Shown in pieces: positions 18,556 through 28,220 of a stretch of DNA of 64,000 nucleotides. Under the pieces are notes generated by a model. That model worked only from the letters and a program-made list of their open reading frames with translations. It made no database searches and was not told the DNA's origin. A program made the position numbers and the translations under genes. This DNA comes from Bradyrhizobium sp. Rc3b (lineage in GTDB: Bacteria > Pseudomonadota > Alphaproteobacteria > Rhizobiales > Xanthobacteraceae), in contig NZ_FOUS01000002.1 in NCBI RefSeq assembly GCF_900114915.1, positions 124,001-188,000 on the forward strand, in the 5' to 3' direction. The first letter of the stretch is position 1. Every line of letters begins with the position of its first letter.

Positions 18556-20286
18556 ATGATGACAACGTTCCAGGACGCGCGCGCCTTTTTGCTGAAGCAT
18601 CGCACCGATTACGATACGGCGGTGAAGGGATTCCATTGGCCTGATCCTGTCCCTTTCAATTGGGCACTGGAGTGGTTCGATGCCGATCTTGCCACGAGAG
18701 AAGAGAGCAGAAACCGCCCAGCTCTGTGGATCGTCGATGCCGGCCGGAACACGGAGAACAAGCTCACCTTTGCGGAGTTGTCGCGCCGCTCCAATCAGGT
18801 CGCGAATTTCCTGCGCGCGCAAGGGCTGCGGCGCGGCGACCATCTGCTGCTGCTGCTCGGCAATGTTGTGCCGCTATGGGAGACCATGCTGGCGGCCATC
18901 AAGCTTGGTGTGGTCGTGATTCCTGCAACGACGTTACTGACGCCTGAGGAACTGAGGGATCGATTGGAGCGCGGGAGAGCTACAGCGGTGGCCGCAGGGC
19001 AGGACCAACTGAAAAAATTCGGGGGCCTGGCGACAAACAACCTCGTCCGTATCGCCGTTGGAGCGACATCGCAGCCCGGCTGGCTCGCCTACGAAGAGTC
19101 TGCGCTGGCATCGGAGAATTTCGTCCCGGACGGTCCGTCGCTGCCAAACGATCCGATGCTGCTCTACTTCACCTCGGGCACCACGGCCAAACCCAAGCTC
19201 GTGCGCCATAGCCAGCGCAGCTATCCAGTCGGCCATCTTTCGACCATGTACTGGCTTGGCCTCAGACCCGGCGACATTCACCTCAATATCTCTTCGCCGG
19301 GCTGGGCCAAGCATGCCTGGAGTTGCTTCTTCGCGCCCTGGAATGCGGGGGCTACCGTATTCGTCTTCAATCAAGCCCGCTTCGAAGCAAAAGCATTGCT
19401 CGAGGCCATCGGCCGTTTCGGCGTGACCACGCTATGCGCACCGCCGACGGTCTGGCGTCACTTCATTCAGGAGGACCTTGGCTCCTTCAAGGTGAGCTTG
19501 CGTGAGGTCTGTGGCGCAGGCGAGCCACTCAATCCGGAAGTGATCGATCGGGTGCGTGCCGCGTGGGGGCTCACCATCCGCGATGGATACGGCCAAACGG
19601 AGACCACGGCGCTGGCTGGCAATTCTCCTGGTCAGAAGATCAAGATCGGATCTATGGGGCGCCCGCTGCCCGGTTATCAAGTGCAGATTAGCGATGCTGA
19701 TGGTCTTCCCGCAACCGAGGGCGAGATCACGTTTCAGCTCAACGCGGGCAGGCCGGCTGGGCTCATGCAGGGCTACCAAACCGAGGACGACGGACTTTCC
19801 GGCGTCAATGGCGTGCTTTACCGCAGCGGCGACGTCGCCGTTGCAGATGAGGACGGCTATCTCACTTTCATAGGACGGTCTGACGATGTGTTTAAGTCCT
19901 CGGACTATCGCATCAGCCCGTTCGAACTGGAGAGCGTTCTGCTTGAGCACGAGTTCGTCGCGGAAGCGGCGGTGGTCCCCAGCCCGGATCCTGTACGCCT
20001 CGCGGTGCCCAAGGCTTTCGTACTGCTCGTTTCAAGTGCCGAATGTTCACGCGATACTGTACTATCAATCTTCCAGCACCTGAATGCGCGGCTTGCGCCA
20101 TTCAAGCGTATTCGGCGCCTCGAAATCGTCTCCGAACTTCCCAAAACAATCTCTGGCAAGATCCGCCGCGTCCAGCTGCGCAAGCTTGAACAGGACGCCA
20201 ATGGCATCAGCCCGTTGCGTGGCCAGGAGTTCCGAGAAGAGGAGTTTCCCGAGTTGCGAATACAAAAGGGGAAAGATAGCCGATAA
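18556..20286 (+). CDS. AMP-forming acyl-CoA synthetase (medium-chain type)
   Basis: 576-residue ATP-dependent acid:CoA ligase of the ANL superfamily. Seen: the P-loop-like motif YFTSGTTAKPKLV, the GWAKHAWSCFFAPWNAG block typical of acetyl/medium-chain acyl-CoA synthetases, the adenylate-binding motif DGYGQTETTALAGN, the hinge region YRSGDVAVADEDGYLTFIGRSDDVFKSSDYRISPFELES and the C-terminal catalytic Lys region PKTISGKIRRVQLR. It would activate a carboxylic acid to its CoA thioester in the cytosol. The start is ATG 18556 (AGGA 5 bases upstream), with an adjacent ATG at 18559. It is a single gene between a terminator hairpin and a broken NAD(P)-binding gene. The substrate is unknown; benzoate-like or medium-chain acids are possible. 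Confidence 0.9.
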   Translation: MMTTFQDARAFLLKHRTDYDTAVKGFHWPDPVPFNWALEWFDADLATREESRNRPALWIVDAGRNTENKLTFAELSRRSNQVANFLRAQGLRRGDHLLLLLGNVVPLWETMLAAIKLGVVVIPATTLLTPEELRDRLERGRATAVAAGQDQLKKFGGLATNNLVRIAVGATSQPGWLAYEESALASENFVPDGPSLPNDPMLLYFTSGTTAKPKLVRHSQRSYPVGHLSTMYWLGLRPGDIHLNISSPGWAKHAWSCFFAPWNAGATVFVFNQARFEAKALLEAIGRFGVTTLCAPPTVWRHFIQEDLGSFKVSLREVCGAGEPLNPEVIDRVRAAWGLTIRDGYGQTETTALAGNSPGQKIKIGSMGRPLPGYQVQISDADGLPATEGEITFQLNAGRPAGLMQGYQTEDDGLSGVNGVLYRSGDVAVADEDGYLTFIGRSDDVFKSSDYRISPFELESVLLEHEFVAEAAVVPSPDPVRLAVPKAFVLLVSSAECSRDTVLSIFQHLNARLAPFKRIRRLEIVSELPKTISGKIRRVQLRKLEQDANGISPLRGQEFREEEFPELRIQKGKDSR

Positions 20287-20581
20287 GCGAACTTGGAGAG
20301 CGGTCGCGGAGGCGAACACTCGGCGAGTGTGCGCTGCGCACTGAACCGTGTTCCAAAAGATGCTTGCTTGGCGCTGAACCAGAAGCCGATGCAAGCGCGG
20401 TTCTTTGTGCCTGTCGGTAGTGCTGGGATCGCGTCCCCATCCGAGCGCGCCATAGACACACATCATTCGAAGTCACGTCCGATTGGTGTGATTGGTTTTA
20501 AAACAGCGTGAGAGTGTGGTGCTCCTCGAAGCGAGAATTCACAAATTCTGTTTCGGTCAATCAACAAAGGCACGTTTTAAA

Positions 20582-21220
20582 ATGCGGAATATTGCAATTT
20601 TCGGATCTGGTCGAGTAGGAGCGACGCTTGCCACCGGTTTGGCTGCGGCCGGGCATTCTTTGAAACTCGGCGTGCGAAACCCAGAAACGGCGCGCGGCAA
20701 ATGGACGGGACCTAACGCGATGTTCGCCAGCCTGGCCGAGGCATCGCGCGACGCCTCGGTTGTTATCAACGCTACGCCCGGAGCGAGTAGCGTCGAGTGC
20801 CTTTCAGTTCTTCGCGCAGAGTTGAAGGGAAAGGTGCTGATCGATGTTGCTAACGCAACGGTACGTGGTCCGGATGGAATTCCGAGTGCCTTGCTTTACC
20901 CCAACTCGAGCTTGGCGGAAGTCCTTCAGGCAGCATTACCTTAGACCTTCGTGGTCAAGACGCTTAATACCGTGTTGTCGCCCGTGATGGCGAATCCCGA
21001 TCTGCTGAGATCGCCAGCGACCGTCTTTGTGTCCGGAAACGATGACGGTGCGAAGGCGGTCACGCGGGAATTACTGCGCGACCTCGGCTGGTCGGATCGC
21101 TCCATCGAGGATCTTGGAAGGATCAATAGCGCGCGTGGTACCGAAGCACTGATCCTCCTCGCGCCCTATCTCATTCGTTCCAAAGGATTTGCAAATTTTG
21201 CGCTGAGCGTGGTGCGGTGA
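20582..21220 (+). pseudogene. F420-dependent NADP reductase/P5CR-like NAD(P)-binding gene with amber stop
   Basis: Reads as one frame of about 212 codons interrupted by TAG at 20942-20944 (codon 121). The first part has a Rossmann motif (IAIFGSGRVGATLATGLAAAGHSLKLGVRNPE) and INATPGASS, as in NADPH-dependent F420 reductases and related dinucleotide-binding proteins. After the stop the frame continues with VVKTLNTVLSPVMANPDLL and a C-terminal helical region ending in ALSVVR, exactly as in intact homologues (normally ALP-x-x-x-VVKTLNT). The single nonsense change therefore splits an otherwise normal gene. The N-terminal half alone could fold as a Rossmann domain, but the fragment is probably non-functional. 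The start is ATG 20582. Confidence 0.85.
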
Positions 21221-21827
21221 ACCCAATCGATCGTTGATGAAGTGTGACGTCGCTCTCTGAGCGAAGTGTTGTTACTCGGCATCTTTTGCCTGCAATCAAG
21301 AGAGGCCGATTGGGTCAGTGGCGGCAAACCCGAAGGCCCGCCGAGCCGATTGTCGCTCCTCGCGCTCAACATGCGATGGTCGCTCAACGATGTGGGCGAT
21401 GTCGTATTTCGCTCTTGGCAGCCGTACCCTCGGCAATCCGCGCACGATACCGAGCAGATCACGGGTTCGCTGATGAGCGTCTTGCGCTGCCCGACGAGCA
21501 GAGCTGGATGAGTGTTTCCTTTTCGATCGGGGCGTTGGTGATCGTAGGATACTTGTGCAGCTGAGCCGCTTTCGGCCTGGGCGCGATACGCTGTAGCGTT
21601 CTAATCGCATCCGTTAACTCTCGCCTAATCCAAAATGCGAGCAGACACCTCGATTGTCGAAGCGGAAGGCGCCGTGGATCGTTTGTTTTGCTGAATTTCC
21701 TGCTGTCTAGACCTCCCTTCGGAGCGCTCTCGAGCGTGCTCCAAAAGCGAGTTGTAGGAGTGAATGATTACGCAGAATATTCGGAGATCGCGAACAATTT
21801 CCAAGCTAGCAGAGATGAAGAGTCGTC
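21221..21827. other. Intergenic, no gene seen
   Basis: About 600 bases. Open frames on both strands are short and unlike known families. It contains the presumed promoter for the MOSC-oxidoreductase operon, but I could not define one. Confidence 0.4.
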
Positions 21828-23618
21828 GTGCCCCAAACACGCCTTAGTGGCAAATCTTCGGAGGCGCCTCGCACGCCAAGGATCATCGCCCTCAGCAGCG
21901 CTCATCCCGTCCCGACCGAGATTCGCGGCCGGCAGCTGATGACGTCGATCGTCCGCGACCCCATCGAGGGGCCACTGCAAATCGGTCCCGAAGGACCGGT
22001 CGACAATTCGACCGCTGTACACACCGAGCACATGCTGGCGTTTCCTGCCGCGCATTACGATTTCTGGACGCGGGAACTCGGCGTGGCTCGCGATGCATGG
22101 AACTGGGCCTGGTGGGGAGAGAATCTGACGGTTGATGGCGTAGACGAAGAAATGCTGCGCATCGGGGACCTGGTCAAGATCGGTACTGCCGAGTTTGAGG
22201 TCACGTCGCCGCGGATTCCTTGTTTCAAGGTGGCTTGGCGCATCGGTCAACCGGACTCCATCCTTTTGCGTATGATGGAGACGGGGCGCGTTGGTTTCCA
22301 TCTGGCGGTGCTCAAGCCGGGCCTGGTCTCGCTCGGTGACGCAATCGAGGTTTCCTCTCCACAGCCTGAAAACATCACCGTCGCCGACCTGTCGCGGCTG
22401 CTGCTGTCGACCTCCATCGAAAGCGTGGAGCAGCTGAGCGCCACTTTGGCGATCCCGGCCCTCGGCAAAAAGGCGGCGGGAGCAGTCCGCCGCCGAATTG
22501 CGCTGATCGAGGATCGCGAGCGCATGCGTGTCGGCCGCTGGCGAGGGTGGCGCCGGTTCATCTTGGCGAACGCTAACGACGAGGTCGAGGGGATCCGTTC
22601 GTTCCACTTGCAGCCTGATGACGATCAGCCCCTGGCTCCCCCGGCGCCAGGCCAATTTTTGAGCGTCAAGACCCAGCGCGAGGGCGAGCCGGACCTGGTG
22701 CGCACCTGGAGCATCAGTGACGTCGACCTGCAACGGCGCCTTTACCGCATTAGCATCAAGGTCATAGAAGGTGGCGCCGGATCTCGCCGCATGGACAAGC
22801 AGTTGCAGGTGGGAGACGCCATCTGGTGTCGTCCACCCGCAGGTCAGTTCGTCCTCAATCGCAGCGGTCACCGCCGTATCGCGCTGTTCAGTGCAGGTAT
22901 CGGTGTCACACCGATGATAATGATGCTGAAGGGCTACATCGAGCGGGGGCAGGGCGCGCCGCCCCTGGTGTGGATGCAGGTGGCCGTGAATGGGCGGGCT
23001 CACCCGTTCAAGCAGGAGATCTCCGCGCTGCTGGCGCAGCTCCCGGATGTTCGCCGGATCATCTATTACACGCGGCCTGATCCCGCGGATCGCGTTGGTG
23101 TTGACTACGACCGCGCGGGTCGCCCGGCGGCGGAGGATCTGCGTGAGATTTTCGGGGCGCCTTATCCGCTCAACCTGTTTGGCCGGGAGCTGCCGTTTCC
23201 CGGACAGGAGACGGAGGCCTACGTCTGTGGCCCAGAGAGCTTCCAGGATCTGGTGCGGGATTCACTGCTGGCGATCGGTGTGAAACCCGCCGACATTCGT
23301 TCCGAGGCATTCGTCGTCAAAAGAGCGGCGAACGAAGGGCAGGCGGCCCTGATCGAGAAGGCGGCGGTGCGTTTCATCCGCTCCGGGGTAACCGCCGAGT
23401 GGCACGCGGACGATGGCCAGACCTTGCTGGACCTGGCGGAGGCCGCGGGCCTGAGCCCTGCTTATGCCTGCCGCTCCGGTCTTTGCCAGAGTTGCGAGTG
23501 CGCGATCATGGCCGGTGCTGTCCAGTACGACCCGCAGCCATCGGTGCCCTTGGAGAGCGGCAAGGTGCTTATCTGCTGCGCCCGGCCGGCGACGAACGTG
23601 ATCGAGCTGGATGTTTGA
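21828..23618 (+). CDS. MOSC domain fused to a ferredoxin-type oxidoreductase
   Basis: 596-residue three-part electron-transfer protein. Residues about 10-170 are a MOSC (molybdenum-cofactor sulfurase C-terminal-like) domain, with HTEHMLAFPAAHYDFW and WGENLTVDGVDEEMLRIGDL. Residues about 240-490 are an FAD/NAD(P) ferredoxin-reductase module (RTWSISDVD flavin site; GIGVTPMIMMLKG and CGPESFQDLV nucleotide sites). Residues about 510-596 are a plant-type 2Fe-2S ferredoxin with Cys548, Cys553, Cys556 and a fourth Cys near 586. The order matches YiiM-like MOSC proteins joined to a phthalate-dioxygenase-reductase-type chain. The start is GTG 21828. Likely cytosolic, reducing a partner oxygenase or N-hydroxylated compound. 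It is followed by an MFS gene about 85 bases downstream, probably in one operon. Confidence 0.9.
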   Translation: MPQTRLSGKSSEAPRTPRIIALSSAHPVPTEIRGRQLMTSIVRDPIEGPLQIGPEGPVDNSTAVHTEHMLAFPAAHYDFWTRELGVARDAWNWAWWGENLTVDGVDEEMLRIGDLVKIGTAEFEVTSPRIPCFKVAWRIGQPDSILLRMMETGRVGFHLAVLKPGLVSLGDAIEVSSPQPENITVADLSRLLLSTSIESVEQLSATLAIPALGKKAAGAVRRRIALIEDRERMRVGRWRGWRRFILANANDEVEGIRSFHLQPDDDQPLAPPAPGQFLSVKTQREGEPDLVRTWSISDVDLQRRLYRISIKVIEGGAGSRRMDKQLQVGDAIWCRPPAGQFVLNRSGHRRIALFSAGIGVTPMIMMLKGYIERGQGAPPLVWMQVAVNGRAHPFKQEISALLAQLPDVRRIIYYTRPDPADRVGVDYDRAGRPAAEDLREIFGAPYPLNLFGRELPFPGQETEAYVCGPESFQDLVRDSLLAIGVKPADIRSEAFVVKRAANEGQAALIEKAAVRFIRSGVTAEWHADDGQTLLDLAEAAGLSPAYACRSGLCQSCECAIMAGAVQYDPQPSVPLESGKVLICCARPATNVIELDV

Positions 23619-23704
23619 GCAGCCGGCAACTCCTCTCTCCATCCGACCGGGGGAGTCTTGAAAAACTGCAATTGCGATCGACGAGACTAAGGGGAGGAAA
23701 TGGG

Positions 23705-24982
23705 ATGACTTCGACGCGGGACTATTCCGAGCTCAAAGCAAATTGGCGCCTGCTGCTTGCTGCGTTTGTCGGATCGGCTGTTGGATTCCCGACGCTTCCA
23801 TTCTTCAGCATTGGCGCTTTCGCGCCGACGTTCCAGCGCGTCTTCGGCTGGAGTCAAGCTGCCATTCTGGGTGGGCTGCTGCTTGCCACGGTCATGATTC
23901 TTGTCTTCGGCACCTTTATCGGAGCATTCATCGATCGGAGAGGGCCCCGCCTGATCACGATGGTCTCGCTGGTTGGCATGGGAGTCAGTTATATGGGGCT
24001 TGCCGCCTCCGACGGCTCCATGACGGTCTATTATGCCGCTTGGGTCGCTATGTGCGTCACCGGTCTCGGGGCAAGTGCCATATCTTTCACGCGCGTGATC
24101 AGCGGCGCTTTTAGCCGGCGTCGTGGGCTCGCGCTTGGCTTGGTGTTGGCAGGATCAGGTGTCTTCGCTTTGCTGGTGAAACCTTTTGCGGCATGGCTGA
24201 TCGCCGCCTTCGGTTGGCGCGTTGCCCTGGTTGCCATCGGTGCTCTGCCGGTTTTGTTTGCGGCGCCGCTCGTGTGGTGGGGGTTCCCAAGAAGCTGGAC
24301 AGGACCGAAAGGCGTTGTCGTGATGGGTGATACGGGGCTCAGCGTCAGGGATGCCTTGCGAAGTTGGGCTTTCTGGGTGCTGATCGTCGCCTTTATTGGC
24401 ATGGGTTTTGGGATCGGCGCACCCGTGCCAAACATCGAAGCGATCCTCAACACCAAGCAGCTCGATGCGCGCGTGATCGTAAATGTGGCGGCGCTCATTG
24501 GCCTCTCCATCGTTGTGGGCCGTCTTGCTGGCGGTTGGTTGATGGATCGCTTCTGGGTCCCAGCCTTGGCTATGATCATGTTGCTCAGCGCCGCCTCGGG
24601 CTGCGTGCTGCTGTCAGCGTCCGTGGTGACGGACACCAGTGCAGGCGCCGCCATTGTATTGATCGGCCTCGCCGCCGGCGTGGAGTATGACATTCTGGCC
24701 TATCTGGTCGCCAGGTACATCGGCCTGCGCCGCTACGGATCTATCTACGGCATCTTATTCGGCATCTTCGCGATCGGAGCCGGTGGAGGGCCAGCGCTGC
24801 TTGGTCGATCTTATGATCTATCCGGCAGCTATACGACGGGCCTCTTAGCCTGCGCAGGCGCCCTGGTCGCATCCGGTCTCTGTCTCTTGTCGCTGGGTCC
24901 CTATCCTACGAAGTTCGAACCCGTTCAGGGCGCCTCGTGCCCCAGCGATGTCGAACCCCAAGCCTTCACCTCAAGCACCTGA
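23705..24982 (+). CDS. MFS transporter (oxalate/formate antiporter-like)
   Basis: 425-residue, twelve-helix inner-membrane carrier. It starts at ATG 23705, nine bases after a GGAGG ribosome-binding site. Helix-rich pattern with the loop motif GAFIDRRGPRLITMV between helices 2 and 3, RVISGAFSRRRGLALGLVLAGSG in the middle of the first half, and RLAGGWLMDRFWVPALAMI in the second half, as in the monocarboxylate/oxalate-formate antiporter branch. It lies between the MOSC-ferredoxin reductase and the amidohydrolase and probably carries their common substrate. The substrate is not readable from sequence. Confidence 0.88.
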   Translation: MTSTRDYSELKANWRLLLAAFVGSAVGFPTLPFFSIGAFAPTFQRVFGWSQAAILGGLLLATVMILVFGTFIGAFIDRRGPRLITMVSLVGMGVSYMGLAASDGSMTVYYAAWVAMCVTGLGASAISFTRVISGAFSRRRGLALGLVLAGSGVFALLVKPFAAWLIAAFGWRVALVAIGALPVLFAAPLVWWGFPRSWTGPKGVVVMGDTGLSVRDALRSWAFWVLIVAFIGMGFGIGAPVPNIEAILNTKQLDARVIVNVAALIGLSIVVGRLAGGWLMDRFWVPALAMIMLLSAASGCVLLSASVVTDTSAGAAIVLIGLAAGVEYDILAYLVARYIGLRRYGSIYGILFGIFAIGAGGGPALLGRSYDLSGSYTTGLLACAGALVASGLCLLSLGPYPTKFEPVQGASCPSDVEPQAFTSST

Positions 24983-25118
24983 AGCAGGCTGCCATGATCA
25001 GATTACTGAGCTACGTCACGCCGCGTTTGTGCTTGGCCTCGCTTGAGGCGACTCTAAGACCGGGTAAGCGCTCGCCGGCATACGACTCGCAAGCGCGCGT
25101 CAGCAGGGGAGATGGGCT

Positions 25119-26348
25119 GTGATTACAGTGCTAAGCAACGCGCGCATTTTTGACGGGGTCTCCGAAAATATCATTGAGAATGGCGCAGTGGTCATTGAAG
25201 GCGATCGGATTCGGGATGTGACATCGGGCGCTGTGCGCCTCAGCGACGCCCGTGTCATCGATTGTCGCAACCGCTATCTGATTCCCGGACTGATCGACTG
25301 CCACGTCCACGCTTGTTCACCGACGTACAATTTGCCTGTTGCGGATCATCTGCCGGCGTCCTTGCTAACGTCCCATGCGGTCAGATGGTTGAAGGGCGCG
25401 TTGCACCGAGGGTTCACCAGCGTGCGCGATGCGGGGGGTGGCGACGTCGGTCTGCATCTGGCGATCGAACGGGGGGTTATCGAGGGGCCTCGCTTCTTCT
25501 TCTCTGGGAAGGCGTTGTCGCAGACCGGAGGTCATTCGGACAACCGTCCAGCTGATTATGTCCCGCAATGCGGTTGCGCCGGCTACGCCGGCTGTACCGG
25601 ACTGGTCGTGGATGGGGCCGACGCCGTGCGGCTCGCTGTCCGCGAAGAGCTGCGTAAAGGCGCCACGCAGATCAAGCTGATGCTGTCTGGGGGCGTCACC
25701 TCGCCGACCGACCCGATGTGGATGCCCCAGTTCACCGACGACGAGATCCTGGCAGCGGTCCAGGAAGCCGGTACACGCCGCGTCTACGTGATGGCGCACG
25801 CACATACCGACGATGCGGCGCGCCGCTGCGCCGCCCTCGGCGTGCGTACTGTGGAGCACGGAACAGACATAAGTCCGGAGACGGCGGCCCTCCTTGCCGA
25901 GCACGGCACCTACGTCGTTCCCACGCTGTCGCCCGCCGCGCTCCTCGAGCGGCACGGTGCGCGGGTGGGGCTACCCCCCGCTGGCGTCGAGAAAGTCAAG
26001 GGCATCATCACGCTTATGGCACGCTCCATCGAAAATCTGACTCGGGCCGGCGTAAAGCTCGGAATCGGCACCGATCTGTTCGGCGAGGAGTTTCACGTCA
26101 TGCAAGGAGGTGAACTGAAATTGCGGGGCGAAGTTTCGCCGGCGATCGACGTGTTGCGCTCGGCCACCTCTATCGGTGCGGAAATTCTCCAAAAGAGTGG
26201 CGAGCTCGGGTGCATTCGCCCAGACGCTCTTGCCGACATCCTTGTTTTGGAAGGCGATCCCTTTGCGGATCTCGGACTTTTCGAGGACGCGGCGCGCAAC
26301 ATCCCGATGATCATGAAGAGCGGGCAGTTCGTGCGTTGCTCGCTCTGA
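25119..26348 (+). CDS. Metal-dependent amidohydrolase (imidazolonepropionase/prolidase-like)
   Basis: 409-residue amidohydrolase-superfamily enzyme, cytosolic. Metal ligands can be read: HVH in GLIDCHVHA, a bridging Lys in QIKLMLSGGV, His in YVMAHAHT and in VEHGTDI, and Asp in GIGTDLFG. A C-terminal beta-sandwich return (GCIRPDALADILVLEGDPFADL) completes the fold. Such proteins hydrolyse cyclic amides or peptide-like bonds; many relatives are annotated as Xaa-Pro dipeptidases or aryldialkylphosphatases. The start is GTG 25119, which opens with the usual N-terminal strand VLSNARIFDG; GGGGAGATGGGCT lies upstream. It sits in a plus-strand run with the MFS gene upstream and a SnoaL-like gene downstream, suggesting one catabolic cassette. 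Confidence 0.9.
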   Translation: MITVLSNARIFDGVSENIIENGAVVIEGDRIRDVTSGAVRLSDARVIDCRNRYLIPGLIDCHVHACSPTYNLPVADHLPASLLTSHAVRWLKGALHRGFTSVRDAGGGDVGLHLAIERGVIEGPRFFFSGKALSQTGGHSDNRPADYVPQCGCAGYAGCTGLVVDGADAVRLAVREELRKGATQIKLMLSGGVTSPTDPMWMPQFTDDEILAAVQEAGTRRVYVMAHAHTDDAARRCAALGVRTVEHGTDISPETAALLAEHGTYVVPTLSPAALLERHGARVGLPPAGVEKVKGIITLMARSIENLTRAGVKLGIGTDLFGEEFHVMQGGELKLRGEVSPAIDVLRSATSIGAEILQKSGELGCIRPDALADILVLEGDPFADLGLFEDAARNIPMIMKSGQFVRCSL

Positions 26349-26426
26349 TTTCGGCGTCAGGTGGCCGCCGCGCTTCCGAGGGCCGGACAGCGGCGCAAAT
26401 CCAAAATGATCAGCGAAAGGACGACG

Positions 26427-26927
26427 ATGACCGATCCCTTGAAGGACCTGCTGGACAAGCGCGCGCTAGACGAATTGATCTTCAAAACGATGCATGCGCT
26501 GGATGCGCGCGACTGGCCTGCTTACCGGACGTCGTTCGTGGATGATGTCGCCTTCGACTTCCGCGAGCATGGCGCGGCCCCGCCTGAGGCCCGCCAAGTG
26601 ATTACCGGGATAGACAACTTTCTGGCCTTGCAGCGCGCGGTGATCGAGGGCTTTGACACTGCTCAACATCATGTCACGAATATGGTGCACACGATCGATG
26701 GCGACAAAGCCGTAACCAACTCCTATCTCTATGCTGAGCATTTTCTAAACAACGACCGCGGTGATCGTAGCGTGTCGCTGGGCGGCCGTTATCAATTTGA
26801 CTCGCGCCGCTATCCAGACGGCTGGAAGATCCATCGCCAGCGTTTCTACAGCCCATGGATCCGCGGCAACCCCATGCTCTATCAGATTGCCGTTGAGGTC
26901 ACATCCGCGCGCGCCGCCGGCCGGTAG
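26427..26927 (+). CDS. SnoaL-like (NTF2-fold) protein
   Basis: 166-residue SnoaL/NTF2-like protein. The N-terminal helices (LLDKRALDELIFKTMHALDARDWPAYRTSFVDDVAFDF) precede an antiparallel sheet with HHVTNMVHTIDGDKAVTNSYLYAEHFL and a Trp-rich strand (YPDGWKIHRQRFYSPWIRGNP), typical of scytalone-dehydratase-like and ring-hydroxylation-associated proteins. The start ATG 26427 follows AAAGGA at good spacing; an ATG at 26406 is possible. It follows the amidohydrolase by about 80 bases and precedes a LysR gene, so it is probably part of the same catabolic unit. The reaction is not known. Confidence 0.82.
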   Translation: MTDPLKDLLDKRALDELIFKTMHALDARDWPAYRTSFVDDVAFDFREHGAAPPEARQVITGIDNFLALQRAVIEGFDTAQHHVTNMVHTIDGDKAVTNSYLYAEHFLNNDRGDRSVSLGGRYQFDSRRYPDGWKIHRQRFYSPWIRGNPMLYQIAVEVTSARAAGR

Positions 26928-27011
26928 TGGCTGTCATGCCTGCCAAGCTCAAATCAGTGGGTCAGCTCCCTTTCATGGAATAATCGAACTGCCACGGAAT
27001 CGATCGTCGAA

Positions 27012-28082
27012 ATGAGACATCTCACGTTTCGCCAGCTGAATATCTTCGCGACGGTGGGCGACCACGAGAATCTGGCGGCCGCCGGCCGGATACTCGGCCT
27101 CTCCGCGGCGACCCTGAGCGATGCTATTCGAGATGTCGAGGCCGCGCTCGGTAAGGAAATGTTCGATCGATCATCACGCAAGATGCGGCTGTCGGCCGAC
27201 GGCCGCGCACTGCTGCCTGACGCGAAAAAGCTTGTGCGTGAGGCGCATGCGCTGACGTTGCGACACCGCAGCCGATCGGTGCTTTGTATCGGCGCTTCAA
27301 CGACGGTCGGGAACTATATCTTGCCGCCACTGCTCGATGATTTCGCGCTGAGGCACCCCCAAACCGAGATCACGGTGCAAGTTCGCAACACGGACGACGT
27401 CGTCAACCTGGTGGCGGAGCATGCGGTGGACGCGGCGATTGTCGAAGGGCGTGTCACCGATTCCTCGCTCGATGTTCGTGTTTGGCGAAGAGATTCGCTG
27501 GTGATCATCGCGGCGCCGGACCATCCGCTCGCGAGAAGCACCGACCCCGCGGCTCTCGGCGAAGCGAAGTGGATCCTGCGTGAGCATGGATCGAGCACGC
27601 GTCGGTCTTTCGAGACAGCTGTCGCTGATTGGCCGGTTGAGCCCTGTGTCCTTATGACCGTTGGTAGCAATGAACTCTTGAAGGCCGCCGTGATGCGCGG
27701 GCTGGGCCTCAGCTGCGTCGCGGCGTCGGCAGTGGCGGCGGAGGTCCGGCGCGGCGAGTTGGACATCGTCCCCCTGAATGGCGTCTCGTTCCAACAGACC
27801 TTGAGCATCGTCCAGCGCACCAACAAACGGTCGAGCTCGATCGTGGAAGAATTCCTGGATCTCTGCCTCGCGGCCCATGGGCCCGGAGGTGTTGAGGCGG
27901 ACTCCTATTCGGGCAGAACGCTGCCTTTGGCGAGCGAACCAGCCGAGCCCGCTAACGCGAATGGCGGAAAGAAGGACCCATCGGCAATCGCGTCGGGGCG
28001 GGAATGCAACAGAAGCGGCCGTCGGAAGAGCGATCATTCCCATCTCGAAAATAGGTTGCCTATTGGTCCGTTCGCTTCGTGA
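27012..28082 (+). CDS. LysR-family transcriptional regulator
   Basis: 356-residue LysR-type regulator. The N-terminal winged HTH (LTFRQLNIFATVGDHENLAAAGRILGLSAATLSDAIRDVEAALGKEMFDRSSRKMRLSADG) is unmistakable, followed by a two-lobed effector domain (VLCIGASTTVGNYILPPLLDDFALRHPQTEI; WILREHGSSTRRSFE; GLGLSCVAASAV), CysB/CbbR-like. The C-terminus extends about 65 residues past the usual end in a Gly/Asn/Arg-rich tail, longer than typical LysR proteins, perhaps through loss of the original stop. It is encoded on the same strand as the catabolic genes before it rather than divergently; it may regulate either that cassette or the GST/monooxygenase genes after it. Confidence 0.9.
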   Translation: MRHLTFRQLNIFATVGDHENLAAAGRILGLSAATLSDAIRDVEAALGKEMFDRSSRKMRLSADGRALLPDAKKLVREAHALTLRHRSRSVLCIGASTTVGNYILPPLLDDFALRHPQTEITVQVRNTDDVVNLVAEHAVDAAIVEGRVTDSSLDVRVWRRDSLVIIAAPDHPLARSTDPAALGEAKWILREHGSSTRRSFETAVADWPVEPCVLMTVGSNELLKAAVMRGLGLSCVAASAVAAEVRRGELDIVPLNGVSFQQTLSIVQRTNKRSSSIVEEFLDLCLAAHGPGGVEADSYSGRTLPLASEPAEPANANGGKKDPSAIASGRECNRSGRRKSDHSHLENRLPIGPFAS

Positions 28083-28220
28083 ATCTCTAACGTCGAGTTC
28101 GGTCATTTACTACTTCCGCCGATATCCATGGCTGGTACGCTCGGCGCAAATCAGAACTTCGGAGACGCAGTATCGCTTGCGTCGACCTGGAGCCAACACG
28201 GAGCGGAGGCGGGGCAGAGC

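Noticed and set aside
21768..23003. Long minus-strand frame of about 411 codons
   Set aside because: It is the complement of the MOSC/ferredoxin-reductase gene, whose motifs are clear; the minus-strand translation has no domain features.
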